A stretch of DNA of 56,399 nucleotides from Clostridiales bacterium (GTDB taxonomy: Bacteria > Bacillota > Clostridia > Peptostreptococcales > T1SED10-28). The stretch lies in contig SKOH01000030.1 of assembly GCA_007120165.1 (NCBI GenBank), positions 1 through 56,399 of the forward strand. The letters run 5' to 3'. The first letter of the stretch is position 1, and every line of letters begins with the position of its first letter. The notes under the pieces are model-generated. The model was not told the origin of the DNA and did no database searches. It saw nothing but the letters and a program-made list of their open reading frames with translations. Shown piece by piece: positions 30,057 to 39,586 of the stretch. A program made the position numbers and the translations under genes.

Positions 30057-31478
30057 ATGACAATCGATTGTATTATTAAAGCTCCCCATATTTATACGAT
30101 GAAAGGAAAAGGAGTAGGCTACGTAAGGGAAGAAGCGATTGCCATCGATCGGGGGAAAATTATCGCCATTGACAAACAGTAAATAATTGAAAAAACCTAT
30201 ACTTCCAATCAGATAATCGAATTAAAACATCATGCAGTATTTCCCGGTTTTATCGATGGGCATATGCACACCGCTTTGGCGGTTCTTCGAGGGCTTGCCC
30301 AGGATACAAAAAACTGGATGATGTATGGTCTTCAGCCCTTTGTTCAGCATACCCGGGAGGAGGACTATTACCTGGGCAGCAGGCTGGGAATTATGGAAGC
30401 GATTAAAAACGGTACCACCACCATCGGAGATTATGGGGACCCTATGGAGGAAGTCTGCCGCTTTGTTGAGAAAATCGGTGCCCGGGGAAATCTTACCCAG
30501 ACCATCCGGGAAGCCAAGCATAAGGTCTATCAGCCGGGCGAGCTTTATCAGTACGATCGGGGGCGGGGACAGAAAAGTTTGGAGCGAAATATTGCTTTAT
30601 TTGATAAATGGCATCAAAAAAAAGACGGACGGATTCGTATTCTCTTTGGCCCCCAGGGTCCGGACTTTGTCAGCGAAGAGCTTTTGCTGCAGGTCCAGAG
30701 GGAAGCGAAAAAACGGGATACGAAAGTTCATCTTCATACCCAACAGGGCAGCCGGGAAACCGAGCAAATGATAAAGCGCTATGGAAAGCGGACGATTCCC
30801 TGGTTACAGGAGCGGGGGTATTTGGATGAGACGCTGTTGGCTGTCCATTTAACCGATGCCACCGAGGATGAGGCAAAAATAGTAGGGAACTCCGGAGCCT
30901 CCATGGTGCTGTGTCCCGGTTCCATTGGAATTATCGACGGAATTGTGCCCCCGTCGGTTTCTTTTCAACGGGCCGGCGGAAATGTGGCCCTGGGCTCGGA
31001 CCAAGCGCCGGGAAATAACTGTCACAGTATCATCAACGAAATGAAACTGGTCAGCCTGTTTAATAAAATTAAGTACGAAGATCCGGAAGTGATGCCTGCA
31101 TGGAAAGCGCTTCGAATGGCAACCATTGAAGGAGCTAAGGCCCTCGGCTTGGAGGATACAGCAGGGTCGCTGGAGACCGGAAAAAGAGGGGATCTAATTG
31201 CCATTGATCTTCGAAAAGCACCAATGCAGCCGGTCTATACCCATCCTATGAGAAATATCGTACCGAACCTGGTCTACAGCGCAAGAGGGGATGAAGTCGC
31301 CCTATCCATGGTAGACGGGGAAGTGATTTTTAGGGAAGGGAAGTTTTTAAAAGTAGATGAACTGGAAGAATTAAAAGATCTGCAAACCCGGGTACTCCGT
31401 ATCGGTAACGATGCAGCCAAGGATTTTGAAACCTTTAGTCATCTGCACCGGGAATTTATGAAAGAAGGGAAATTGTAA
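30057..31478 (+). pseudogene. Amidohydrolase-family protein interrupted by in-frame TAA (30180-30182)
   Basis: MTIDCIIKAPHIYTMKGKGVGYVREEAIAIDRGKIIAIDKQ*IIEKTYTSNQIIELKHHAVFPGFIDGHMHT continuous in one frame; metal motifs HMHT, HLHT, HLTD, GSDQ retained. Confidence 0.85.
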
Positions 31479-31837
31479 TGAGTAGACAGGATAAAGGGTT
31501 AATCGTATTTTTTGGTTGTAATAATTTAGAAGAGACCGATCGATTTTACCGGGAAATAATGGGTCTGTCATTAGATAAAGATCAGGGACTCTGCCGTATA
31601 TACAATGTGGACGGTGGAGGAAGACTGGGGTTTTGCGAACATATCAAAATCATTAAGGCGGAAAAAAGTCCGATCATCACCCTGGTGGCGGATGATGTAG
31701 ACGCTCTATACAAAAGGCTCCTTAGTAATAATATAAAGGCAAAGCATCCCCCGGCGAGAAATCTTCAGTTTAATATTTATCACTTCTTCCTGGAGGATCC
31801 CAACGGCTATACCCTGGAGATTCAGAAGTTTTTATAA
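31478..31837 (+). CDS. VOC family protein
   Basis: GLIVFFGCNNLEETDRFYREIMGLSL ... FFLEDPNGYTLEIQKF. Confidence 0.85.
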   Translation: MSRQDKGLIVFFGCNNLEETDRFYREIMGLSLDKDQGLCRIYNVDGGGRLGFCEHIKIIKAEKSPIITLVADDVDALYKRLLSNNIKAKHPPARNLQFNIYHFFLEDPNGYTLEIQKFL

Positions 31838-31848
31838 TTTAATCGCGG

Positions 31849-31886
31849 AAGACAGCGAAAGTCAGCGGGACGGAGTTCCTGTCTTC
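31849..31886. repeat. Dispersed hairpin repeat copy R2
   Basis: gaagacagcgaaagtcagcgggacggagttcctgtcttc. Confidence 0.7.
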
Positions 31887-31977
31887 TCAATTAAGGCAGA
31901 GAAGGGCGAAGTCAAAAAAAAAGAAAAAAATGGCGGGATTTTCCTCGGAACAGTGTAGCGGGAAAGCTGGTGGGAAA

Positions 31978-32835
31978 ATGGAGAAAAAATGGGGAAACTT
32001 AAAAATGATGTGGGGGATTATGGCTTTGATTTTAGGAATGGCTATCGTTGTCTACTATGAGAACAACGGAATTACCGTGACCGAAATAGCGTATTCCAAT
32101 GCCAAGATTCCTGAAGCTTTTGAAGGTTACAGGATTCTTCAAATATCCGATCTGCATAACAAAGCCTTTGGAAAAAATCAAAAAAGGCTGTTGCAAGCAA
32201 TCGAAGCCAATAACCCGGATATAATAGTAATTACCGGAGATATAATTGATCGAAGGAAGTACGATTTGGATACCGCCATGGAATTCATTGAAGGGGCGGT
32301 AAAAATCACTGACGTGTACTTTGTTTCTGGAAATCATGAAGTATGGTCTGGAAGATATTACGAAATAATAAAAGCTTTACAGGATCATGGGGTCACGGTG
32401 TTGGAAGACCAAAAAACCCAGATTGTAAATGGAAGTGACAAAATAACAATCGTCGGTGTAGCGGACTATTACTTTCATTATCACGGCTATGGCAACGAAG
32501 ATCCGATGATTAAGTTCAAGAACATATTGAATAATTTATCAGATGCTTCGGGTTTTCAAATTCTCCTATCCCATCGGCCAGAGTTTTTTGAACTCTACAG
32601 TGAAGTGAAAGTGGATTTGATCTTTTCCGGCCATGCCCATGGAGGTCAGTTCCGGCTTCCGTTTATTGGAGGGCTCGCAGCACCGGGACAGGGGTTATTA
32701 CCGGAATATACCAGCGGAGCCCACACAAAGGACAATTCCACTCTAGTAGTCAGCAGAGGACTGGGGAACAGCATTATTCCCCTTCGAATTGGAAACCCAC
32801 CGGAAGTGGTGGTAGTAACGTTATCGGCTGAGTAG
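31978..32835 (+). CDS. Membrane-anchored metallophosphoesterase (YkuE-like)
   Basis: ILQISDLHN, VITGDIID, VSGNHE, FSGHAHGGQ. Confidence 0.9.
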   Translation: MEKKWGNLKMMWGIMALILGMAIVVYYENNGITVTEIAYSNAKIPEAFEGYRILQISDLHNKAFGKNQKRLLQAIEANNPDIIVITGDIIDRRKYDLDTAMEFIEGAVKITDVYFVSGNHEVWSGRYYEIIKALQDHGVTVLEDQKTQIVNGSDKITIVGVADYYFHYHGYGNEDPMIKFKNILNNLSDASGFQILLSHRPEFFELYSEVKVDLIFSGHAHGGQFRLPFIGGLAAPGQGLLPEYTSGAHTKDNSTLVVSRGLGNSIIPLRIGNPPEVVVVTLSAE

Positions 32836-32886
32836 CTGCCGACCGATGGAAAAGACAAATGAATAATAAAAGGAGGTCTACATCCT

Positions 32887-33816
32887 ATGAAGATTGGAAA
32901 ATTAAAAGAAACGGAAGGGGACCAGCGAAAGCTCTGGGCAGGGATGAATGTTCCGAACGGTACGATAGGGGAGCTCGATGCAGTAATTTTCGGTATCGCC
33001 TATGATGGAGGCGTCAGTTTTCGCGGAGGCGCTGCAAAAGGACCGCAGTCGGTAAGGGAAATCACCTATACGATTTCCAAAACCACCGAACATTTGGAGA
33101 GTCTGGCAGGTTTTTGTCTGCGGGATCTTGGAGATTATCAAGGGTTGGATCGAAAGCAGGTATTTGAAGAGGTGACAGGGCTGGTTGAAACCCTGGTTAA
33201 GGAAAAACAGTTTTTCACGATGATCGGAGGGGATCATTCCACAACCATTCCGGTCCTTCAGGGAATTGATAAAGCGATTGGGGAAGAATTTGGCATTATT
33301 CATATTGACGCTCATTTGGATCTTTGTGACAAAATGGACGGGGATTCCTTGTCCCATGGTTCCACGGAACGAAGAGCCTTAGAGCTGAATCATATATCGG
33401 GGCTGGAAAACTTGATGTTTATCGGAATTCGCTCCATAGAAGACCAGGAGTACGATTTTTTAAAAGATCAGCAGCCGTCGATTATTACCGCCTATCAGCT
33501 GAATCAAATGGGGGTGGAGAAGGTACTGGAGAAGATTTATCAACAGATGAAAAAGTATAAGCATATTTATCTGACCATCGACATTGATGCCCTGGATCCC
33601 GGCTTTGCAGCGGGAACGGGTACGCCTCAGTTCGGAGGATTAAACAGCCGTCAGCTGTTGGATCTTCTAATGGGAATATTTAAGCTTCCGGTGATAGGGT
33701 TTGATGTAGTGGAAATCGCTCCGGATCTGGATCCGTCCAAAACCGCTTCCTTTGCCGGAAGAAAAATTATAACCGAGGCTTGGGGACATCATTGGAGAAA
33801 AAAAGAAAAACAGTAG
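32887..33816 (+). CDS. speB: Agmatinase/arginase family ureohydrolase
   Basis: GGDHSTTIP, IHIDAHLDL, IDIDALDPGFAAGTGTP. Confidence 0.88.
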   Translation: MKIGKLKETEGDQRKLWAGMNVPNGTIGELDAVIFGIAYDGGVSFRGGAAKGPQSVREITYTISKTTEHLESLAGFCLRDLGDYQGLDRKQVFEEVTGLVETLVKEKQFFTMIGGDHSTTIPVLQGIDKAIGEEFGIIHIDAHLDLCDKMDGDSLSHGSTERRALELNHISGLENLMFIGIRSIEDQEYDFLKDQQPSIITAYQLNQMGVEKVLEKIYQQMKKYKHIYLTIDIDALDPGFAAGTGTPQFGGLNSRQLLDLLMGIFKLPVIGFDVVEIAPDLDPSKTASFAGRKIITEAWGHHWRKKEKQ

Positions 33817-33879
33817 AATAGGCCCTAAGACAATAAAATGAGGAGAGAGGGAACCCTTCCCCGGCCTCTGTCCTCATAA

Positions 33880-34845
33880 TCAATCATCCCTACCGGATAA
33901 AAACTCCAGCAATCGATCATTAAACTCCGCACTATCGGTTTCCATCGGAGTGTGAGCGCTCCCTTCTATAATGGTCAAATCTCCCTTTGACAATAGATTT
34001 TCTAAACGCGCTCCCTCCTCTAGAGTCACCCAGCTGTCTTCCTCTCCCCATATTAACATTGCAGGAACTGAAATGCTTGCTACAGCCTCTTCACTAAAGG
34101 CGGTGGAGGTAGACAATAAATCCCCCCAAGCTCTTCCGGTTCCCGGAATATTAAAGGGGTGGAGGTATCCCTCCAGCGTATCCTCGTCTACTTCTTCCCC
34201 GTAAGCCGAGGACAAAATTCCCTCTAACCGGTCTTTGGAAAAAAATACATGCTCACCCAACACGCTGACCGTTCGTTTCAATGGCGGATAGGAAAGAAGG
34301 CTCCGAACTCTTGGGGGATTGTCCAGCACGGAGCCGGCTACAAAAATTAACGTTTGTATATCCTCCGGTCGATCCAGGGCCATAGCCGCAATTACTCCCC
34401 CGCCCATGGAATGGCCCACTAAATGATAGCCCTCTCCCGGATGGATTATATCCGTAGTATGCAGATAATCCAGCAGTTCGAATATCCACTTGCTCCGATT
34501 TTCCTGGGAGTGGATTAATCCTGTTTGGCGGCTGCTGTATCCAAAAGCGGGAAGATCCACTGCAATTACTGGATAACCCTCCTCAACAAATTCATCGATA
34601 TTATTACGCCAAGAAAAGGTGGAGCCTCCGAGTCCATGAATATAGACTATGGGATTATGTTCAGCCTCGTCGGGTATCCAGGTACGGTAATGAAGTTCAA
34701 CGCCATCAATACGAAGCCTCCGGCTATTCTCAAAAGGAGTATCGGTAATTTGGGAGGCTGTGGAAAGCGGGATCAAAAATGGAAGTATATGAAGAAATAG
34801 GATCAAACCCAACAGCACCATTAATATTTTTCTTTTTACAGTCAT
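33880..34845 (-). CDS. Alpha/beta hydrolase, N-terminally anchored
   Basis: VYIHGLGGSTFSWRN, LVGHSMGGGVIAAMAL, signal anchor. Confidence 0.9.
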   Translation of the reverse strand: MTVKRKILMVLLGLILFLHILPFLIPLSTASQITDTPFENSRRLRIDGVELHYRTWIPDEAEHNPIVYIHGLGGSTFSWRNNIDEFVEEGYPVIAVDLPAFGYSSRQTGLIHSQENRSKWIFELLDYLHTTDIIHPGEGYHLVGHSMGGGVIAAMALDRPEDIQTLIFVAGSVLDNPPRVRSLLSYPPLKRTVSVLGEHVFFSKDRLEGILSSAYGEEVDEDTLEGYLHPFNIPGTGRAWGDLLSTSTAFSEEAVASISVPAMLIWGEEDSWVTLEEGARLENLLSKGDLTIIEGSAHTPMETDSAEFNDRLLEFLSGRDD

Positions 34846-34985
34846 TGTACTCTCCCCCTGTAAATAACGTCGGAGTTATATGTTTTATCATTTTACCCAT
34901 TAACACTTTCATTACACGGAATTATAAATATGGAATTAATGTTTTCATTAACGAAACTATTCGTATAAGACCCTTTAAGGCGAAA

Positions 34986-35029
34986 ATAAAGACCAGGCAA
35001 GGCACGGCAGTGCTTTTTCTGGTCTTTAT
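34986..35029. terminator. Hairpin terminator downstream of deoxynucleoside kinase genes
   Basis: ataaagaccag ... ctggtctttat, internal ggcac/gtgct stem. Confidence 0.75.
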
Positions 35030-35033
35030 AAGC

Positions 35034-35747
35034 TTACTTTACGATCGAACGCAGTTCTCTAGGTCTTCGTACATCATGATTCTGCAGCTTTTTAATCTCT
35101 CCGATAATTTCATCAATCTGGTTGGGATTTTCCACAAGGTCCACCTTATCGATGTTTACGATTAGCACCGGGGACTCTTTATATTCCGTTAGCCATTTTG
35201 TATACCGGTTATGAAGATTCAGCCAGTATTCTCTGGGAACCGCCTTTTCCATCTCCCGTCCCCGTTGATGAATCCGATCGATGATGGTATCCACGCTTCC
35301 ATCGAGATAAATCATCAGATCCGGTTTGACCAGATAAGGGCTCATCATCGCATAGAATAATTCGGAGTAGGTGTGAAAGTCCCGCTCACTCATTTTGCCA
35401 TTATCGTACAGGGATTTTGCGAATATCTCCGCATCTTCGTAGATGCTCCGGTCCTGAATATGATTTTCATTGGCCGCCGCGATGGCTTTTTGATCCTGGA
35501 ACCGTTGGCTGAGAAAGTATAGTTGAAGATGAAATCCCCACCGGGCCTGATCCTGATAAAAATCCTCTAAGTAGGGGTTGTCATCAACTTTTTCATAACT
35601 GGTTTTGAAATTCAGTTTTTCTCCCAGGAGCTTGGTGAACGTGGATTTTCCTGCGCCAACGTTCCCCGCAATAGTAATGAAAAAGCCGTCGGAGGGTTTT
35701 CGGTTTTTGGGAATATAATTCTTTGGGATAACCAGGTTTGTTAGCAC
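35034..35747 (-). CDS. Deoxynucleoside kinase
   Basis: FFITIAGNVGAGKSTFTKLLGEKLN, DRSIYEDAEIFAKSLYDNGKM, dNK family. Confidence 0.9.
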   Translation of the reverse strand: MLTNLVIPKNYIPKNRKPSDGFFITIAGNVGAGKSTFTKLLGEKLNFKTSYEKVDDNPYLEDFYQDQARWGFHLQLYFLSQRFQDQKAIAAANENHIQDRSIYEDAEIFAKSLYDNGKMSERDFHTYSELFYAMMSPYLVKPDLMIYLDGSVDTIIDRIHQRGREMEKAVPREYWLNLHNRYTKWLTEYKESPVLIVNIDKVDLVENPNQIDEIIGEIKKLQNHDVRRPRELRSIVK

Positions 35748-36466
35748 TGTTGTTTCCTCCTTTGGTAGATGGTTTCGGTAATTTTTTCCACCAGATAATC
35801 AACATCTGAGGGCTGATTGATAAAATCCCGGTCCCGAATATTTATCGCAATAACGGCAGGGGTGGTATAACCCATAACACTTTTTTCGGCAGATGGTTTA
35901 GGGATGTCAAAAGAAAAATAACGTTCATAGGCTGCACTTAATTTTTCCATATAATCCCGACTCATATTCCGCTCAAAGGGACGGTCCCTAAGGGCGATCC
36001 GCTTCATCAATCGATCCACGTCGCCGTGCAGATAAATGATTACATCCGGTTGAGGGAGGTCCCTGGTTAAAATTTCAAAGACCCGCTGATACTTTTGAAA
36101 GTGATCAGCCTTCAGTGTAAGACCTGCAAAAATCAGGTTTTTGATAATGCTGTAATCCGCCACCACAGAAAGACCCTCTTTTAGTTTTTGCTGTTGGGTA
36201 TCTTCCAATTGCTTGATACGGTTACATAGAAAAAACATTTCCGTTTGGAAGGCATATTCTTCGATATTCTGATAGAAATTCTTTAAATAGGGGTTTTCCT
36301 CTATGATTTCTTTTAGGCAACGGGCCTGTAGTTTTTTTGTCAGCAGTTTTGTAAGAGTGGTTTTCCCCACGCCAATAGGCCCTTCCACAGCGATAAAAAA
36401 GGGCTCTGATGGAGCTTTGGATATTTTGGTATTCTGTTGTTCCTTAAGATTGATCGGTTTAGTCAT
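35741..36466 (-). CDS. Deoxynucleoside kinase paralogue
   Basis: FFIAVEGPIGVGKTTLTKLLTKKLQ; stop overlaps start of next kinase. Confidence 0.9.
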   Translation of the reverse strand: MTKPINLKEQQNTKISKAPSEPFFIAVEGPIGVGKTTLTKLLTKKLQARCLKEIIEENPYLKNFYQNIEEYAFQTEMFFLCNRIKQLEDTQQQKLKEGLSVVADYSIIKNLIFAGLTLKADHFQKYQRVFEILTRDLPQPDVIIYLHGDVDRLMKRIALRDRPFERNMSRDYMEKLSAAYERYFSFDIPKPSAEKSVMGYTTPAVIAINIRDRDFINQPSDVDYLVEKITETIYQRRKQQC

Positions 36467-36774
36467 GGAATTTACCTCCAGCTGTATTTTGTGGTTTGTA
36501 ATTATAATACCACTTTATATGGTATATAACAACCGGAAGAGAGGGAATTTTGATGAATTTTTCAAAGTCAAAGGATGAAGGAATTTAACCCAAGGGATAA
36601 ATATTTTGAAGAATTTTTAAAATAAAAGGAGTTTTGATGAACTGTGGCGAACTAATTGTTAACGGCGTTATGTTTTCAATAATGAAAGGTATAAAATGTA
36701 AAAGTGTTTTCCCTATAAACCTTTGGGCATGGTGAAAGGATAAGGTCATGTAAATATAAAGGAGATGAGAAAAT

Positions 36775-37755
36775 ATGAAATTTGTAACCGTAAAACATCA
36801 GGGAAAAGAATTTCCCGGCGTGTTGAATCCCCATGAAACCGGTGTACACTTTCTAACGGAAATATTAGGGGACAAGGCTCCGAATTCTTTACTCGGGTTC
36901 ATTCAGCATATGGAAAACCACAGAGAAAGGAAAAGAGATACAGATCATAAAAAAAGTATGGGTGTAGAAGAAGAAATTGAATCGGCTGGAAATCCATCCA
37001 GGGAAAATGACGCTATCGAAAGAATTTCCCGCTATATCAATGATCCGGAAAAAATTCCTGTACCCCTGGATCAGTGCCGTATATTAGCGCCGATCCCCCG
37101 TCCCTTACGAAATATAATTTGCCTTGGTATGAATTATCGAGATCATGTGGAAGAATTAAAAGGGTCCGATGGAAAACCCCGTCCGATCCCAACCGTACCG
37201 GTATATTTCGGGAAAATGGCATCGGAAATTACGGGCCCCGGGGGAACTATCGAACTTCACCCGGAGGCTACGGATTCAGTGGATTATGAAGTGGAACTAG
37301 CAGCAGTTATCGGCAAGGGGGGAAGAAACATTTCCCCGGAAAAAGCCTATGATCATATTTTCGGTTATTCCATTATGAACGATGTTACCGCTAGAGATCT
37401 TCAAGGAAAACATCAGCAGTTTATCCGCGGGAAAAGCCTCGATAGCTTTACCATCATGGGGCCTGCTATTTTATATCGGGACGAAGTGGAAGTGCCCGTA
37501 GAGTTAAATCTTCAGTGTGAAGTAAATGGGGAACTGCGACAATCCTCCAATACCCGCAACTTCATTTTTGATCTACCCTATGTGATCAGTGATTTTTCCA
37601 AAGGCACTACTTTGCAGGCAGGGGATATCATTGCGACGGGAACTCCCGGAGGGGTAGGCAAAGGGTTTACCCCTCCGAAATACTTACAACGGGGGGACCG
37701 GGTGATATGTAAAATTGAAAAAATCGGGACCCTCTGGAATGTGGTAGAGGAGTAA
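36775..37755 (+). CDS. Fumarylacetoacetate hydrolase family protein
   Basis: NIICLGMNYRDHVEE, DYEVELAAVIGKGGRNI, GYSIMNDVTARDLQ, GDIIATGTPGGVG. Confidence 0.93.
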   Translation: MKFVTVKHQGKEFPGVLNPHETGVHFLTEILGDKAPNSLLGFIQHMENHRERKRDTDHKKSMGVEEEIESAGNPSRENDAIERISRYINDPEKIPVPLDQCRILAPIPRPLRNIICLGMNYRDHVEELKGSDGKPRPIPTVPVYFGKMASEITGPGGTIELHPEATDSVDYEVELAAVIGKGGRNISPEKAYDHIFGYSIMNDVTARDLQGKHQQFIRGKSLDSFTIMGPAILYRDEVEVPVELNLQCEVNGELRQSSNTRNFIFDLPYVISDFSKGTTLQAGDIIATGTPGGVGKGFTPPKYLQRGDRVICKIEKIGTLWNVVEE

Positions 37756-37768
37756 CAGGAGGTGCACC

Positions 37769-38719
37769 ATGAATATCAGTGAAAAAGGGAAAGGATACGG
37801 TCTGGTGGCGCTGGCGGGTGTCATGTGGGGGACCGGATTCTTATATTTGCAGTTTGTTTTAAACGGGGGGCTGACACCCCAGGAAATTGTCTCATGGAAA
37901 ATGCTGATCGGCTTTCTATTTATGCTGCTGTATACCCTCAGAAAAAATCCCAAAGCCCTCCGGATCGACAAACAAGGTCTGCTTTTGATTGGAATACTGG
38001 GTCTGGTTTGTCATACCTTCTATAACTTGTTTATGAACCTGTCCGTTGAACGAACGACAATTGCCACCGCTGTAGCCCTGATATACACTGCGCCTTTTTT
38101 TGTGTTGCTGATTTCCAGATTTCTGTTCAATGAGAAGTTCACTCCCCTGAAAGTGATCTCTGTGATCATTGCTGTAAGCGGGGTGTACCTTACAGTTACC
38201 GGAGGACAGTTAGACCAGTTGGCCTATGATAGGGTAGGGATAGTATTTGGCTTAGGAGCAGGGTTTACTTATGGAGTAATGAACCTATACAGTAAGTTTT
38301 TGATTACCCGGTACCTGCAACAAACGATTTTAACCTATGCCTTTGGTTTTGCCTTTTTATTTTCCCTTAGCTTTTCCGACCCTGCCGCGGCCTTTCGATT
38401 GGACTTTGATCCCTGGCTCTGGGTGAATCTTATTCTTTTAGGATTGGTACCCACAGCCCTCAGCTATACTTTTTTCACTGCAGGACTTTCTTACAAAATA
38501 GAATCCTCCAAGGCCGCCGTGGTAGCCACCATCGAAGTACCGATATCGGTCCTGGGCTCTTTTTTGATTTTTTCCGAAGCACTGAATCTTATGAAGCTGC
38601 TGGGTATTACCATGGTCCTGATTTCTGTTTTTCTCCTTCGATGGGAAATCCATGAGAAAATAGGCAAAGAAGAGGGAAAAGAGAGAGGACCGGAGTTAAT
38701 AAAACGGAAAACATATTGA
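37769..38719 (+). CDS. EamA/DMT family transporter
   Basis: 10-TM, two EamA repeats. Confidence 0.9.
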   Translation: MNISEKGKGYGLVALAGVMWGTGFLYLQFVLNGGLTPQEIVSWKMLIGFLFMLLYTLRKNPKALRIDKQGLLLIGILGLVCHTFYNLFMNLSVERTTIATAVALIYTAPFFVLLISRFLFNEKFTPLKVISVIIAVSGVYLTVTGGQLDQLAYDRVGIVFGLGAGFTYGVMNLYSKFLITRYLQQTILTYAFGFAFLFSLSFSDPAAAFRLDFDPWLWVNLILLGLVPTALSYTFFTAGLSYKIESSKAAVVATIEVPISVLGSFLIFSEALNLMKLLGITMVLISVFLLRWEIHEKIGKEEGKERGPELIKRKTY

Positions 38720-38827
38720 TATAATTATAATAAGGGAGATACCATTTAACGCACTAATTAAAACCGCATCACCATCTAACGGACAAAGAAAGGAATACAT
38801 CTTGCCGTAACGAAATGAGGAATAACA

Positions 38828-39586
38828 ATGACTGTACTGAAAGTTGAGGATCTATTCTCAGGATATGAACGAAAACCGATTATTAAAGGGATAACCTTTG
38901 AACTTTATAAAAATGAAATACTGGGAATCATCGGCTCCAACGGTGCCGGTAAAACCACGCTGTTAAAAACCCTTCTGGGCATCATCCCATACTCCAAAGG
39001 TGGGGTCTACATCGAAAATCAGGAGTTAAAAGACAATCTTTTTGCGGCCAAAAAAAGCATTGCCTATATCCCGGAAGTTCCTATTTTATACGGGGAAATG
39101 ACGCTTAGAGAGCATATGGAGTTTACTGCAATGGCTCATGAGGTCAACAAACCGGACTATTCTAAACGGTCTGCTTTCTTATTAAAAAAGTTTCGTATGG
39201 AAGGAAAACTGGAACACTTTCCCAATACCTTTTCAAAAGGGATGCGTCAAAAAGTTATGGTAATGAATGCATTCTTATACGAGCCGAAAATCTATATTGT
39301 CGATGAACCTTTTATCGGTCTGGATCCTAAGGCAATTGAGGATTTTTTACAACTATTGGAGGAAAAACGGGTCAAAGGCGCCTCGGTGATCATGTCCACC
39401 CATGTGCTGGATACCGCGGAAAAAATCTGTGACCGGTTTTTATTAATCGAAGAAGGAGAGGTACTGGCCTACGGAAGTTTAGAAGAAATCCAGCAAAATT
39501 TTACGTTGGATAATTACAGCCTTCGGGAAATTTATCACCAACTGGCGGGTGAGGCTTCTGAAGAATCGGAGGGATGGGATGAATAG
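38828..39586 (+). CDS. ABC transporter ATP-binding protein (EcsA-like)
   Basis: GSNGAGKTTLLKTLLGI, FSKGMRQKVMVMNAFLYEPKIYIVDEPFIGLDP. Confidence 0.9.
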   Translation: MTVLKVEDLFSGYERKPIIKGITFELYKNEILGIIGSNGAGKTTLLKTLLGIIPYSKGGVYIENQELKDNLFAAKKSIAYIPEVPILYGEMTLREHMEFTAMAHEVNKPDYSKRSAFLLKKFRMEGKLEHFPNTFSKGMRQKVMVMNAFLYEPKIYIVDEPFIGLDPKAIEDFLQLLEEKRVKGASVIMSTHVLDTAEKICDRFLLIEEGEVLAYGSLEEIQQNFTLDNYSLREIYHQLAGEASEESEGWDE

